Source of the DNA: Perkinsus marinus ATCC 50983
Lineage: Eukaryota; Perkinsozoa; Perkinsida; Perkinsidae
Direction: 5' to 3'
Length of the DNA stretch: 64,000 nucleotides
Assembly: GCF_000006405.1 (NCBI RefSeq)
Contig: NW_003200804.1
Location: forward strand, 116,722 to 180,721
A program made the translations under genes and the position numbers. How positions within the stretch are numbered: position 1 is the first letter of the stretch; every line of letters begins with the position of its first letter. Positions 53,067 to 63,720 of this stretch are shown one piece after another. The notes beneath the pieces were generated by a model. It saw only the letters and a program-made list of their open reading frames with translations. It was not told where the DNA came from and made no database searches.

Positions 53067-53688
53067 GAACTACACAGAGACTTCATGACGCCTCACTCAC
53101 ATGACTCATCGCAGTACCCGAGCCTTCATGACCCCACCAATGTGAAGGGGATCGATGAACTCTTCCACTCCAACTTGATGGAGAAACTTCGCGAACTGAG
53201 GACCCCGCGCCTCAGGTACACGCTCGCCCTCCATGGTAGACAGAGCAACCACCTGGAGGTGAGGCTAACTCACAACTTCCCTACTTATCGACTACTTTGC
53301 TGCAGAGTCCTAGACGCTGCACCACTTGAGAGGTTCGCAGTCCTGATGCGATGACCATGGAGTAAGATGGAAATCCGACCGTGTCGAGCATGGCGGCTTA
53401 CGAAACCAGACTGCTGGTCCCATATTAAAACGCCCAGTGAGCACTCGAGAAAGGTAGCGAGAATTGCTCGCATAAAGGTAGCGCATTGCAAGCAACGATC
53501 CTTATGTGTCTCAATCACCATCAAAGACAGGCGAGTCAGCGCATCGGTAGTTCGGACTTGATCGGCAGTTTCGTGGCGCGCGACGTTTTTTTTCTTGTTC
53601 ACTTGCAACCTTGCATTTCATCAGCGGCCCTGGAAACTAAGCATTGACGATCATCAACTGTTAGGTTAGAAAGGCCTCTTTACCCGCT
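53067..53688. other. Divergent intergenic region, nothing assigned
   Basis: Lies between the minus-strand PUS7 gene and a plus-strand membrane-protein gene, so it should hold two promoters. A T-run of eight (near 53587) is present. No motif can be named. Confidence 0.35.
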
Positions 53689-55102
53689 ATGGATTCAGCC
53701 AGTCTCAAGCTGGCAGATACCCCGGACCTACACAGTAGGTGCTGGCTTCAAGGCGTTGTCGGCTGGATGATGGTAGCACGGGGGTTTCGCGCGGAGACCA
53801 TTGGAAGTCGTCGACCACGAACGCTCAACTTCTGATATGAAAACTATCGCATTGATGAGTAGCGGGTAAACGTATGTATCTTCTCATTAGGTCACGTCAC
53901 TGCTACTCAGCATCGCCATCAACACCTCTAGTGCTATCCATTCGATAACCCACCCCCTCTCCGGTGCCTCCTCCAGTGACTTGAAAGTGAGATAACACCA
54001 GCTAAAACCGCCATACCACTCTCTCAGGAATTTGGCACATCTGCCGACAATGTTCGGATACTCGGGATTCAGATATGCTCATGGGTCGCCGCTGGTCTCG
54101 CAGTAGTGTCCCTCGGTGAGTCCCTCAAACTTCGTACCTTCCGAACCATCTCATCTTCATCGTTCAGGAATTTTCACCAAGGCGGTTAAGTCGAGCTTCA
54201 ATACCTGGAAGTCACTCTTCTTGCTTTTCGGGCTTCTATCGTTCTTCACACAAGTCGCCACCTTCTGCCTCATGTTCAGCACTGGAGTTGCTCTCGATGG
54301 TCTCTGTAAGTCGAAACTGCGCTGTACCTGTTCGCCTGGAATTTAGAGTGCCATCGGATCAGTTACCTTCAAACAAGTCCAGCTTGTCGATTACATGGAC
54401 GCGGATTCTTCCTTTACTCTAATGGACCCCGGTGCTTCTGCTAAGGCGTTCAACTGCATGTGGTCGGAGTTCGCGTGCCGGCTTGGTTCTGGCAATGCTC
54501 TAAACGCTGCCTGTTCGGGCGATGTCTCGCTGGGGAAGGACGTGAGGAGCTCGAGTTCGTGACTAATCCGAAGTTGCATCTGTAGATATCATGTACCTCT
54601 ACTGTGAAAGCGGGCTCCACTGGTCAAGTAGATGCAGCGATGATCCAGAAATCCCTCAACGAAGTGTGTGGCAGTTCAGGGCTGTTACAGGGGAAGTTGG
54701 AGAAGCCAACGGGAAAATGCGAGGAGTGTGTCAATGAGAGCCTCAGCTTCGGGTTGGCGGCGATTGAACCCGCGGCTGTTCTGTGCGGCTGTCTTCAGAG
54801 TGAGCTTGGGATACTTGGGATGACCAGTACATGTAGGTCGCTTCAGGCTTCACAGACTTCTTCCGAAAGTACGGATCTCCTTGGTATGGCGCGGCCCAGT
54901 GGCGTCTCCTGGGTTCCGCAACCTACTTGTTCATATCCCTCATTAGCTACATCAGCGTCATGATAATGATGGTGAAGTGAGTCTACGGGTTGGACCACTC
55001 CGCCTTACGCGTCCCCTTTGTCCTCGCAGGTACTATGGTGGATGGCACTTCCATAAGTGGTACGACGTCAATGATACGGAGACTCTTGCGGAGGAGTTGT
55101 AG
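53689..55102 (+). CDS. Multi-pass membrane protein with a Cys-containing loop, unrecognised
   Basis: Plus-strand exons join to give SQEFGTSADNVRILGIQICS, then WVAAGLAVVSLG. A 62-nt intron follows (GTGAGTCC...TCGTTCAG), then IFTKAVKSSFNTWKSLFLLF, then GLLSFFTQVATFCLMFS. These are two membrane helices. A loop or lumenal domain contains several Cys (AFNCMWSEFACRL, GKCEECVNESL). Another helix reads LLGSATYLFISLISYISVMI, followed by a short tail WHFHKWYDVNDTETLAEEL and a TAG at 55100-55102. An earlier hydrophobic exon (SLLLSIAINTSSAI) may add a first helix. The layout suggests a four-pass claudin/SUR7-like topology, but that is only topology. The start is tentative at the ATG at 53689. Confidence 0.5.
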
Positions 55103-55500
55103 ATTGGTAATGTTAGGCAATGTGTTGATTCATCGCTTAATACACTCTTTGTGTCATGTGGATAATGGTGAGACCCATGTCGATTTTATCAAGGAGTGCT
55201 TGCGTTCCCAAGTGGCCAATTAGAGCTCATAAGGGTCTGAATGTGTTGATGAGAAAGAGGAAGTTAGTCGCACAGTTGCTGAGTGTGGTCATGGCGCTAC
55301 AAAGCTTGGCCGTGGGTCAGGCATACCTCTCACTCTGGTCTGCGGGGCCTGCTCTGGTCCGCCCTGCTCTCTCTATTCGAAGTTTGAATAAATCCCGAGG
55401 ATCCCCAGAGGAATCCCCGCATTCGAATTTCGAACTGCTGCTTCATATTTCAAGGTCAAACCCACCCGGGTTTTTGGCATGAGGAAGGCAGTGTAGGTGC

Positions 55501-55529
55501 ATACTAGGTAGTAGCCTACTACCTAGTAT
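55501..55529. repeat. Perfect 14-bp inverted repeat with 1-nt spacer
   Basis: ATACTAGGTAGTAG and its exact reverse complement flank a single C. A second, 15-nt palindrome (CCTACTA-C-TAGTAGG) follows at 55534-55548 and shares the CCTACTA unit. Confidence 0.95.
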
Positions 55530-55533
55530 ACAG

Positions 55534-55548
55534 CCTACTACTAGTAGG
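55534..55548. repeat. Perfect 7-bp inverted repeat with 1-nt spacer
   Basis: CCTACTA-C-TAGTAGG, adjacent to the larger palindrome at 55501-55529. Confidence 0.95.
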
Positions 55549-55723
55549 ATGCCATTCTATAATAGAGACAGAAGTGTCCGAACGTGCTGTCTCGCTGATC
55601 GCGTTGGTGTCTTTATAATGGATCGTGTTGGGCAGAAGGCTTCAAGGCAAGCTCGTATTGAAAGTTTCAATTTGAAGCCCGGCGAGATCGTGTAGCACAG
55701 AGGAGGCTGGGGAACAATAGGGG

Positions 55724-55972
55724 ATGTTGTTAGATGTTAAGAAGCATTTTCATGTGGAAGTGGAGCGGAACTCGGGCTTGGGCTGGTACAGGAGCCTTCA
55801 CGGAGCTGAATATTGCGTAGAGTGCTTCGATGAACCGTCCATGTTGCCAGTAAGTGAAGCATGTCGAGATGCATTGGGCTGGTCCGGGGCCCCATATTGA
55901 CCAGACCATGAGGGAACGGCTTACCTCGGCCTACCGTCAAATCCTTAACGGGAAGTGAGTGTTGCTGTGGAG
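55724..55972 (+). CDS. Possible small exons upstream of PIEZO
   Basis: An ATG at 55724 opens a frame reading HFHVEVERNSGLGWYRSLHG, then AEYCVECFDEPSMLP, and stops at a good donor (GTAAGTG). A second stretch reads EMHWAGPGPHIDQTMRERLT, then SAYRQILNG, before another donor (GTGAGTG). The composition looks real and the splice sites are good, but no family is recognised. These could be 5' exons of the PIEZO gene, whose first visible exon begins at an acceptor, or a separate small gene. Confidence 0.4.
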
Positions 55973-56175
55973 GTGGCATGATGTTTCTGATCAATACTAC
56001 GGCGTTTGGTTGGTACTTGCCTTGTGGAAATTTGAGTGAGATCCTATATTGTCAGCGATTGATACTACCTTTGAGGATGTTGAAGGCTCTGGCGCTTGGC
56101 AGTCCCTGATGTTATCAGTATAATTTTTACAATATTAGTACCACATTTCCGCCAACTCCACCCTCCTACCCCCAG

Positions 56176-59100
56176 GAACGACAGGACATACCGGTGAGTT
56201 CTCAGAATCCGAGCACAGCAGAACCTTCACCGTCTGTGACGCCATTTCCCCTCATTGAGCCAACGTCGCGGCCCTTCATGCGCAGTATTGTGACTCTGGT
56301 TATTCGTTCGGCTTGGTTCGTCCTTCTGGCCCACTCCCTTCTCTTGGTCGGAGGAGCCTCGCCTTTGGTCGGTGTTGTTGTTGGAGCAGTGGTAGTCTAC
56401 ATGACTTTCCAAGGCCGCTTTGCTACGGATAATCGAGAGGATGCCAAAAAGTTCGCTCTCATCGCCGCAACGTTACATGTTGCTGCCTTCGCTTTGCTGG
56501 TGATGGTCTTGTTACATGACGTTGGCGGCATGGGCATGTCTTTGCCAGCATGGGTGATGAGTCCGTTCACTGGTGGGTTCATGTGGGTGACTCGTGCGGT
56601 AGCGCTGGTCCTTCCAGTAGTCACTGCATTAACTGGGCCATGGATGCTCCAACGCCCTTTTGCTTACCCGAGTTCCATGACCGAGGAATTTCTGCTTGCC
56701 ACTGCTGTACGTCTCTTCGTGTACCTGGGCTTCTTGGTCCAAGTAGCAAGCTTCACCTATGAAGGGTCGGCCAAGGGAGAGTTCATGCTCTCTATGGTTG
56801 TCTATCCAATACTTGTATGCGTCATGTCGCTACAAGTTTCGCATCAGGCTGACCTAATAGCATATGACTCGAGAGTGGCGGTATTGGCTCATCTGCTCAT
56901 CCGAATGCCATGCGGTGATTCTATGTCCCTGCTCTGGATTACACTCATATACGGTCTCTTAGTCCCTGTTGTTGACTCACCCATCGGGACCACAGTCGTT
57001 GGTTATGATGAAGCTTTCTTAGACGATAACGGAACTGAGTCACTGGTGGGGAGAGGTTTGAAGGCTTGTCAACCAGTGCTCGAGACTCTCATCAGAAGCC
57101 TCTGCATTCCTCTTCTCGTCGTGTGCATTACCACCTTTGCTACTCCGGTGGCCTTCTTTATGCTCATGGCAGTTCTACTGATCCCGCCTCTACGGAACAA
57201 ATCGCATTATCTGGCACTTGCTCTATACTTAGTAGCCGTCTCACCATTACCACAGTTGTACCCAGTTGTCCTAGTCTCAGCCGTCCCTGGTCTGTCACCA
57301 GTTGTGCTGTCTCCTCTGGCATCTTTTTCGGCTCTAGTGTGTACAACGATGAAGCTGCTGGTCGACAGCGATCGCGGGACTCTGCAGAGATCGCTTCGCT
57401 TCCTACCGATGTCATTCGTGTCACCAATACGGTTGACGTGCCAGTTGCTCTTATGGTCGATCGTCCTGCGGGCGGTTGAGGGCTCCTCTCAAGTGGATCG
57501 TTTGTGCCAATCTGTCTTCTTCGTCTGTACGCTCATATGGCAACTAGCTGGTATCCGTTATGGTAAGACCTTTGCCTCAGAGTTCGTCATCTGCAACTCC
57601 GCTGTCCTCGGAGCTCTTGTTTCGTTTGCCGCTATATCCGCCGATAAGGGCTCCATTCTGGAGTTCCAAGCTGCCATTTGGTTACGATGTGTGCCGGTTA
57701 TCTTGGCAGCTTCGATGCTCTGGGCATTAGATCGCGTGACACTGATCTCTCAGGGCCAGGAAGAGTCGAGGTCTGGGAGTATGTTCGCGTCTGGGTTGGC
57801 AGTAGTGCTTATGGCCTGTCTCTATACGGCTCTGCCTCTCCTGCCATCGGCCCCTCTACGAGTGTTGACCATCACGATGACTGCGGGCTGCGCTGGTCTC
57901 GCGTCTCTACTCTCGCTGGTGATGCCATTGCGCAGTGCCATAGGGTGGGGTACCGGCGTGGCCATAGTCTTCGCCGTTGGGAACTATGTTGTTGGCGTTA
58001 TGCAAGGGGAGAGCACTCGAGTCACTGCACAGCTGTGTTGGCAGATGTGGTTCCTCACGGCCAGCCAGAGTGTAGCGTTCACCCCTGCGATTCCGTCGCC
58101 ACCCTCATTCTCGAAGGGCATGCAGAAGCTGGTAGCCGCGATTGCTCCTATCTCCACGTTCTACTTCTCTACGGTCAAGGGACTCTATCACCCTCAGAGC
58201 TTCCCCATTGAGAACCTAGTGCTCACTGTCTTCGCGGTCCTGGCCGTGTCCTTACCAAGGTTTCTCCAGAAACCAGGTAGGGTAGCAGTAATGTTCTCGA
58301 TTATCCACCTTTATGCTCTTATAGTGATAGTATCTGGCTCTGGCTTTCGCAAGGTTCCTCTGAGCGGCGTCATAGCTCACTACTACCCCCTTGGCGTATG
58401 CGTCTTGGTGGCAGCCTTGACACACAGTGGGCCGAGTGAAGCTACTGATCGTGGTATTCTAGCACTCGCCAATGACTACTCTTCACCCGACATATATAGA
58501 CTCATCCTCCTGGTCGTCGCCGTGGTCAGGCCTTCGGTCTGGTCTGTTGCCATCTACCTCCCCTTATCTCTGAGCAGTCCACGAAACGAGGCAGTTCATA
58601 AATTAGCGATATCAGTGCTCTCGATATCAGTACTTGAGCTCTGTATCACGCCGATGATCCTGTCAGTGGTGCAAAAACCCTTCCCAACGACTCCGTTATA
58701 CCAGTGGCTTGGTCTCAGCTGGGCTAGCGCTCCGGGGGCAATGATGACCAATATCGTCGGCCTCACCCACGCATCAGTGCTCCTCTACGAGAGGCCGATG
58801 CCTCTGCTGACTCCGACCAAGTTGGTGTTAGCTTTCTTTGGTATCTTGGCAGTTGAGCTCGTTGGAGATGGCCGGAGGTCCATAGGAGTCTTCATTGTTG
58901 TTATACTGTTGTCGGGGTTGGGAATGCTTCTGGAGATCCCCCAAAGCGGCAGAGCCCCTGTCAGTAGATACTGCTTCCTGGTTGTCTGTGGGCTCTATTA
59001 CTCCCTGTGTGTCCTTTCGCAAATCCCTTCCGACTACATCTCTCACAAGCCACGCTTCTGGTTGTATCTCAAAGACTTCCTGCCCCTCTTCTCGTTCGGG

Positions 59101-62100
59101 GAAGTCCCCTCTCTGGCCCTCTTCGAGCTGTGCGCTCCTTTGCTATACTTACTTACGAGACCTCTACGGCCCAGTAGTCCCGACAATTTCTTGGCTGGTG
59201 ACAGTTCGACTATAGCAGAGGGTTGGGTCCGGCGAGTTCTCCTGCAGAGGTGTCAAGCCGATGAGCGCAAGCATAAGGCTAATTTGGATACTCTTTTGCG
59301 GCGTCTGAACCGAATTGTGGCTGTCGCTGGTACGATGGCCACTGAAAATGACGACGGCGTGGAAGGGGTCAGTAACCATCACATGCCACAGAGGAGCACT
59401 ACCCAGGACCATATCTCGGGCTTGGCCGAGAAGTTCACAGACGGACAGGCGGCTATCGACGACGACCAGATAGAGGAGATCGCCTTGTACTTGGGAATGT
59501 CGGTGGTCCAAGTGAAGGCAGACTTGACGGAAGTGAGCGAATCACTACCAGGTGACACCTCTCCAGAGTTCATCGTCAGCACTGTACTGAAACGCCTGAT
59601 GGTGACAGGGAGCTCAGAAGCTGATATTCAAGAGAAGCGAGAGGGTATCCTGGCTAGGGCCAAGGAGGATCTAGAGGCCAGTCGCACACAGTCGGTTGAG
59701 CCTGCCAGCAGCCAGACGACTCCGAGTAGCATGGGTGTGCCGGCCGCTCACAGTGGCCGCCGGTCGATCATGGCGGCTGAGAACGTGACTGGCGCGGTGG
59801 CACAGACGACTGATGCTGTCATCGATGGTTTTGCTATGGTACTCGGTGGTCCGAACGCTAACCTGCCTCGGGCTAGCATCGATGGTAATCAGCAAGAAAG
59901 GCGTCATAAAAGATTCAACATCATCACTTCTTTACTCGACAGCTTCTGCTACCACGTCATCGATCCCGCGCTGAAAGTTCACCCGGTGTCTAGGAGGTTC
60001 CCATCGACCATACAGTTCTTGCTCTCCCATACTGCTATATGGGTTGCCATCGCACTGTTCGCTCAGAGCTTGGTTTACAACGCCTCCATACTGTCTGTGG
60101 TCCCTCTAGGTATCATGCTCTGCTGGCTCATTCCCACGAGTTACCCTTTCCTTAGCCCCGCGCCGTGGATTGTGGTTGCTCTTTGTATCATGGCCAGCCT
60201 CGTGTTGAAGCTGCTCATGCAAATGCCCCATGTGTGCGATACCGACTCTTACGTCCCATCGATTGTGGAGAGTCGCTGGGAATGTCCCCCTACCTACGGT
60301 GTTCTGACCCCCTTGGCCCGTCTGGGCCTGTTCAAGATCTCAGACTATGAGGATGCCGCCTTGCTACGTTACGTCGGGTGGGACATCGGCATTGTGCTGC
60401 TCGTGGGCCTCCATCTTATCCACAAACGCTTCTCTGGTCGCGGCACTGACATGACACCGTGGCAGGCGGAGGCGATATTGCGCAGACTTGAGGAAGTCGA
60501 TGGGCGGCCAGAGAGCAGCGAGCAGGACTCTGAGGTTGGTGATACCCACACTGTGTCACTAAGGAGACCTTCATTGGATCTGTTCATCCCTCGCTTCGCC
60601 TTCAGTCTGGTTGTGATCTTCCTTATCATATTTGATTGGTCGGCCATCTCCTCAGCCTCTACCACTAAGGTCGAGGCTGGCTTTGCGGAGAGCGTCAAAA
60701 ACAACAGGTTCTCCACAGTGCAAGTTCTAGCTATAGTTGGTCTTATCATCCGAGTACTGATCGACCGATACATCTACTCGCGGCTGTCGACTTCAGTGGA
60801 TGGTTACAGCTGCGGTCGTCATGTGACCACCGAGAAGCTCATATTGTGGACCCAAACTATTCTTATGTTGGCTGGCTGTGCTTATATCCACTCAGTACCA
60901 TTGAGACTTGTGATACCTTTCACGTGCTATTTGGTCCTTACTGGTATGCAGCTGCACTTTGCCATAAGGGTTTCGCACCCTGGATTGGTATGGCTGGGGT
61001 CAATACCACCGACCAGGGATCCTAGTGACCCTACCAAGCCTATACCCCCTAGTAACGGTGCCTGGGTTTCTTATTATGCATATCGTGTGTACCGCGTTAT
61101 CCCGTTCTTGGATGAGCTCAGAGTGATCTGCGATTTTGCTAGCGCAAGAGGGACGGCGCTGTCGCTGTTCATGTGGTTCAAGCTGGAAGATGCTTGGCAG
61201 AATCTCTATCTGGTGCACTACGACATTGCTGGACGGGCTTCGATTGACCGACAGACAGGTCCGAAGTACCGCTTCCTGTTGGGTGGCAGTCTTCTCGCCT
61301 TCCTGGTCTTTGTCATCACTGGGCCGCTCACGTTCTTCTCCGGTCTCAACTTATTGAGAGAGTCTAATATGGTCACCAGTGCATCAATAGCTATCTCGTT
61401 GAAGGTTGGAGAGTTCTCTATTCCCGTATGGAATACCGATCATGTCGGTCTCAGAGTCCCACAGGCATCGGAGTACCCACTCATGCCCGAAGAGTTGGTC
61501 TCTTATACAGCCATGCAGAGTGCTGACCTCCAGAATGCTACATTGCCAAAGGCTGCCGATGAGCTATGGCAACCGAGTCCACCACTTCGTCGACAGATCA
61601 GAGACTATATTCAGGCCAACCAGACACCTGATGGGGAGGTCAATGCGACGTTCTGTGTGACTTGGGAGTTTGGTCACTCCCAACCTGGCAGTGTACGGTC
61701 CTCGGGCTATCATTGCGTGCAGTCAGTGGAGCCGGCACAGCAGCTTCTGGATGCGATGGCCTTGGTGAACGGTAGCCAGCTACATATAGACGGGCTCTTA
61801 CCTAGGGCGCTTTATCTGAATGGCCCATGGGCAAGCCCTCCAGGGTCATTCCGCCAGTTCACCAACGTATCGTTGAAGGTTGAAGAGGAGGATTCTCAGA
61901 TATGGTGGTCTCTGGCTGAGAACCCCACATTGGCGGTGGTCAGTGAGAGGGCGGTGCCGCCCAGTGCTGGAGGAGGTGCATCGGCATCGTCGACTCTCAG
62001 CGTCATCAGCCTCTATGTGGGCGTGGTGCTTACCATAGGACGCTTCTTCAGGCTGGTCATCCAAGACAGCAGTAAACGCATCATGTTTGAGGAGCTCCCA

Positions 62101-62370
62101 TCGGTAACGTATCTCCTCCAGCTCTGTCAAGGAGTCCAGATCGCTCGTATGCGCCACTCACTAGAGGCTGAGCGTGTGCTCTACTACGAAGTTGTCACAC
62201 TCTACCGTTCGCCAGCTAAGTTGCTGTCGGTCACTGGAAGCACGAGTCATATGCCTGATGTCCTTGTGAGCAAGCGAGCCTCGGCTCATGCAGCGTTAAG
62301 ACGGCGAGCTGAACCACAGGGCTCTGGAATCTCGGCTGCTGGTGCTCCTCTACTCCCTGCTGAGGTCTGA
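56176..62370 (+). CDS. PIEZO: PIEZO mechanosensitive ion channel
   Basis: PIEZO forms trimeric cation channels opened by membrane stretch. The reading frame is open from an acceptor (CTACCCCCAG) at 56175 to a TGA at 62368-62370, about 2065 codons in one exon. The first in-frame ATG is at 56278, so earlier coding exons are likely. Most of the first 1600 residues are hydrophobic, consistent with the many-helix blade. The anchor region has IPFLDELRVICDF and LFMWFKLEDAWQNLYLVHYD near residues 1635-1670. The outer helix FRFLLGGSLL-like stretch and ITGPLTFFSGLN follow. The extracellular cap (about 1690-1930) precedes the inner helix and the C-terminal plug, FEELPSVTYLLQLCQGVQIA, then YYEVVTLYRSPAKLLSV, which closely follows the C-terminus of animal PIEZO. 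The signature PF-x2-E-x6-W has Phe in place of Trp. Confidence 0.92.
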   Translation, partial: ERQDIPVSSQNPSTAEPSPSVTPFPLIEPTSRPFMRSIVTLVIRSAWFVLLAHSLLLVGGASPLVGVVVGAVVVYMTFQGRFATDNREDAKKFALIAATLHVAAFALLVMVLLHDVGGMGMSLPAWVMSPFTGGFMWVTRAVALVLPVVTALTGPWMLQRPFAYPSSMTEEFLLATAVRLFVYLGFLVQVASFTYEGSAKGEFMLSMVVYPILVCVMSLQVSHQADLIAYDSRVAVLAHLLIRMPCGDSMSLLWITLIYGLLVPVVDSPIGTTVVGYDEAFLDDNGTESLVGRGLKACQPVLETLIRSLCIPLLVVCITTFATPVAFFMLMAVLLIPPLRNKSHYLALALYLVAVSPLPQLYPVVLVSAVPGLSPVVLSPLASFSALVCTTMKLLVDSDRGTLQRSLRFLPMSFVSPIRLTCQLLLWSIVLRAVEGSSQVDRLCQSVFFVCTLIWQLAGIRYGKTFASEFVICNSAVLGALVSFAAISADKGSILEFQAAIWLRCVPVILAASMLWALDRVTLISQGQEESRSGSMFASGLAVVLMACLYTALPLLPSAPLRVLTITMTAGCAGLASLLSLVMPLRSAIGWGTGVAIVFAVGNYVVGVMQGESTRVTAQLCWQMWFLTASQSVAFTPAIPSPPSFSKGMQKLVAAIAPISTFYFSTVKGLYHPQSFPIENLVLTVFAVLAVSLPRFLQKPGRVAVMFSIIHLYALIVIVSGSGFRKVPLSGVIAHYYPLGVCVLVAALTHSGPSEATDRGILALANDYSSPDIYRLILLVVAVVRPSVWSVAIYLPLSLSSPRNEAVHKLAISVLSISVLELCITPMILSVVQKPFPTTPLYQWLGLSWASAPGAMMTNIVGLTHASVLLYERPMPLLTPTKLVLAFFGILAVELVGDGRRSIGVFIVVILLSGLGMLLEIPQSGRAPVSRYCFLVVCGLYYSLCVLSQIPSDYISHKPRFWLYLKDFLPLFSFGEVPSLALFELCAPLLYLLTRPLRPSSPDNFLAGDSSTIAEGWVRRVLLQRCQADERKHKANLDTLLRRLNRIVAVAGTMATENDDGVEGVSNHHMPQRSTTQDHISGLAEKFTDGQAAIDDDQIEEIALYLGMSVVQVKADLTEVSESLPGDTSPEFIVSTVLKRLMVTGSSEADIQEKREGILARAKEDLEASRTQSVEPASSQTTPSSMGVPAAHSGRRSIMAAENVTGAVAQTTDAVIDGFAMVLGGPNANLPRASIDGNQQERRHKRFNIITSLLDSFCYHVIDPALKVHPVSRRFPSTIQFLLSHTAIWVAIALFAQSLVYNASILSVVPLGIMLCWLIPTSYPFLSPAPWIVVALCIMASLVLKLLMQMPHVCDTDSYVPSIVESRWECPPTYGVLTPLARLGLFKISDYEDAALLRYVGWDIGIVLLVGLHLIHKRFSGRGTDMTPWQAEAILRRLEEVDGRPESSEQDSEVGDTHTVSLRRPSLDLFIPRFAFSLVVIFLIIFDWSAISSASTTKVEAGFAESVKNNRFSTVQVLAIVGLIIRVLIDRYIYSRLSTSVDGYSCGRHVTTEKLILWTQTILMLAGCAYIHSVPLRLVIPFTCYLVLTGMQLHFAIRVSHPGLVWLGSIPPTRDPSDPTKPIPPSNGAWVSYYAYRVYRVIPFLDELRVICDFASARGTALSLFMWFKLEDAWQNLYLVHYDIAGRASIDRQTGPKYRFLLGGSLLAFLVFVITGPLTFFSGLNLLRESNMVTSASIAISLKVGEFSIPVWNTDHVGLRVPQASEYPLMPEELVSYTAMQSADLQNATLPKAADELWQPSPPLRRQIRDYIQANQTPDGEVNATFCVTWEFGHSQPGSVRSSGYHCVQSVEPAQQLLDAMALVNGSQLHIDGLLPRALYLNGPWASPPGSFRQFTNVSLKVEEEDSQIWWSLAENPTLAVVSERAVPPSAGGGASASSTLSVISLYVGVVLTIGRFFRLVIQDSSKRIMFEELPSVTYLLQLCQGVQIARMRHSLEAERVLYYEVVTLYRSPAKLLSVTGSTSHMPDVLVSKRASAHAALRRRAEPQGSGISAAGAPLLPAEV

Positions 62371-63251
62371 TCGGTTGGACGCTACCATGGTTTGTTGAGG
62401 CCCGGATGTGCCACCATCTGGCTCCCGACCTTTTTTTATACCATTGGGTGTACCGTCTTGGCCCCTGACTCAACTCGAGTCGATTATATACGATTAGTGA
62501 TAATTTATTCCTGCAAGAGCACGCTATATGTTGTGTAGAAGGAGTACGGGAAATGGGATGATGAGCAGTGATCGAGTTAGCATGTTGGCTCGTCTCGCGT
62601 CGCGGTCAAGCTGGCCGCTATGGTCCTTAGCTTATTTGACACATTCGTAATGGCCTTATTTGTGAGATGCATCACCGAATTGATGCCCTTATCCACGAAA
62701 ACAATTTCCCTATCCGACCGCCATCGCCCCATTGATGTTCGTTGTCGTGACTATGATTTCTGTACACGCTAAATTGGTGGCCTCAACCACCAGATAGATC
62801 TTTGGAAGGTATAGGTATTTTCCTAGAGCCTCGGATTCTAATCTTTCTTCATGGATTCAGTGCTTGACATGTACGACGTGGCATGAGACGGGTAGTCCTT
62901 TGGTCGATAGATCTGGTAACAGCAAATCCCAATACCTATGTAGGCAACGCAATGATCATGATGATCATGATGTGTGTGTGGATCTGTTGCCGGTCATCGC
63001 GGGCCTAGTGGCCTATCGCCCTTGAACATACAATCGCCGACTCCAGTGATTGCGAGAGGCTCTACGACAGCTCCCCAAGAAAACAGCGAATAAGGAAAAA
63101 CTCTGTTCAACAATGTGGAGTATACAGTAGAGTAGCGTAAAGCAGGAGACAGCTACATGATGCAGCGAGAAAGTATGGATTCACTGAATGCTAACTGCAT
63201 CGACCCCTTGTCGGTATGGAGCAGCTTGAATAAGTAGTGGTGGTCTCCGTA

Positions 63252-63271
63252 GGGGGAAATTCCCCCGGGGG
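63252..63271. repeat. Overlapping G/C palindromes
   Basis: GGGGGAA-A-TTCCCCC (7-bp arms) overlaps CCCCCGGGGG. Confidence 0.9.
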
Positions 63272-63394
63272 ATAAGAGCAGGGAAATGAATGGGATGATG
63301 TTGGAAAGAGGCCGGCCACGATCGAGATACTGCGTTAGTTCTATTTCAATTGACACTAAAGACGATAGCACTTGAGAAAGACAAGAGGGGACTA

Positions 63395-63415
63395 ACGCCG
63401 TAGACTCTACGGCGT
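63395..63415. repeat. Perfect 10-bp inverted repeat with 1-nt spacer
   Basis: ACGCCGTAGA-C-TCTACGGCGT. The same size of spacer (one C) is found in the palindromes at 55501-55529 and 55534-55548. Confidence 0.95.
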
Positions 63416-63720
63416 AGAGCCATCCTCGGTGACCAGTCACTGACCACACTCGTAGAATGGATGCATGAGTGATGGCATTCCGGCCCCAATTTCGATCTGA
63501 CCAACGGTGGCCAGTGACCACCCCCCACGACACGATCAGGCACTGCAATGTTGTACTCGCGGGCGTGTCACTGAAGTGATAATATCTTGTTATCTTGCTG
63601 TCTTATCAATACTCAAGTAGCATGTAAAACTATATGACGCAGTAGTCAAGTTTCGTCACCTTATGTATGAGTAGTAATGGTATGGAACCAACCAACCAAA
63701 CACAGAGCCCCAGGATAGCA

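Larger units (their letters stand above)
62371..63720. other. Intergenic region between two PIEZO sequences
   Basis: No gene recognised. It is AT-richer than the PIEZO frame and contains several short palindromes (63252-63271 and 63395-63415) and GATCATGAT repeats near 62950-62970. Confidence 0.5.

Noticed and set aside
62950-62972. GATCATGATGATCATGATG repeat
   Set aside because: Short and simple; self-complementary by composition, with no sign of an element around it.
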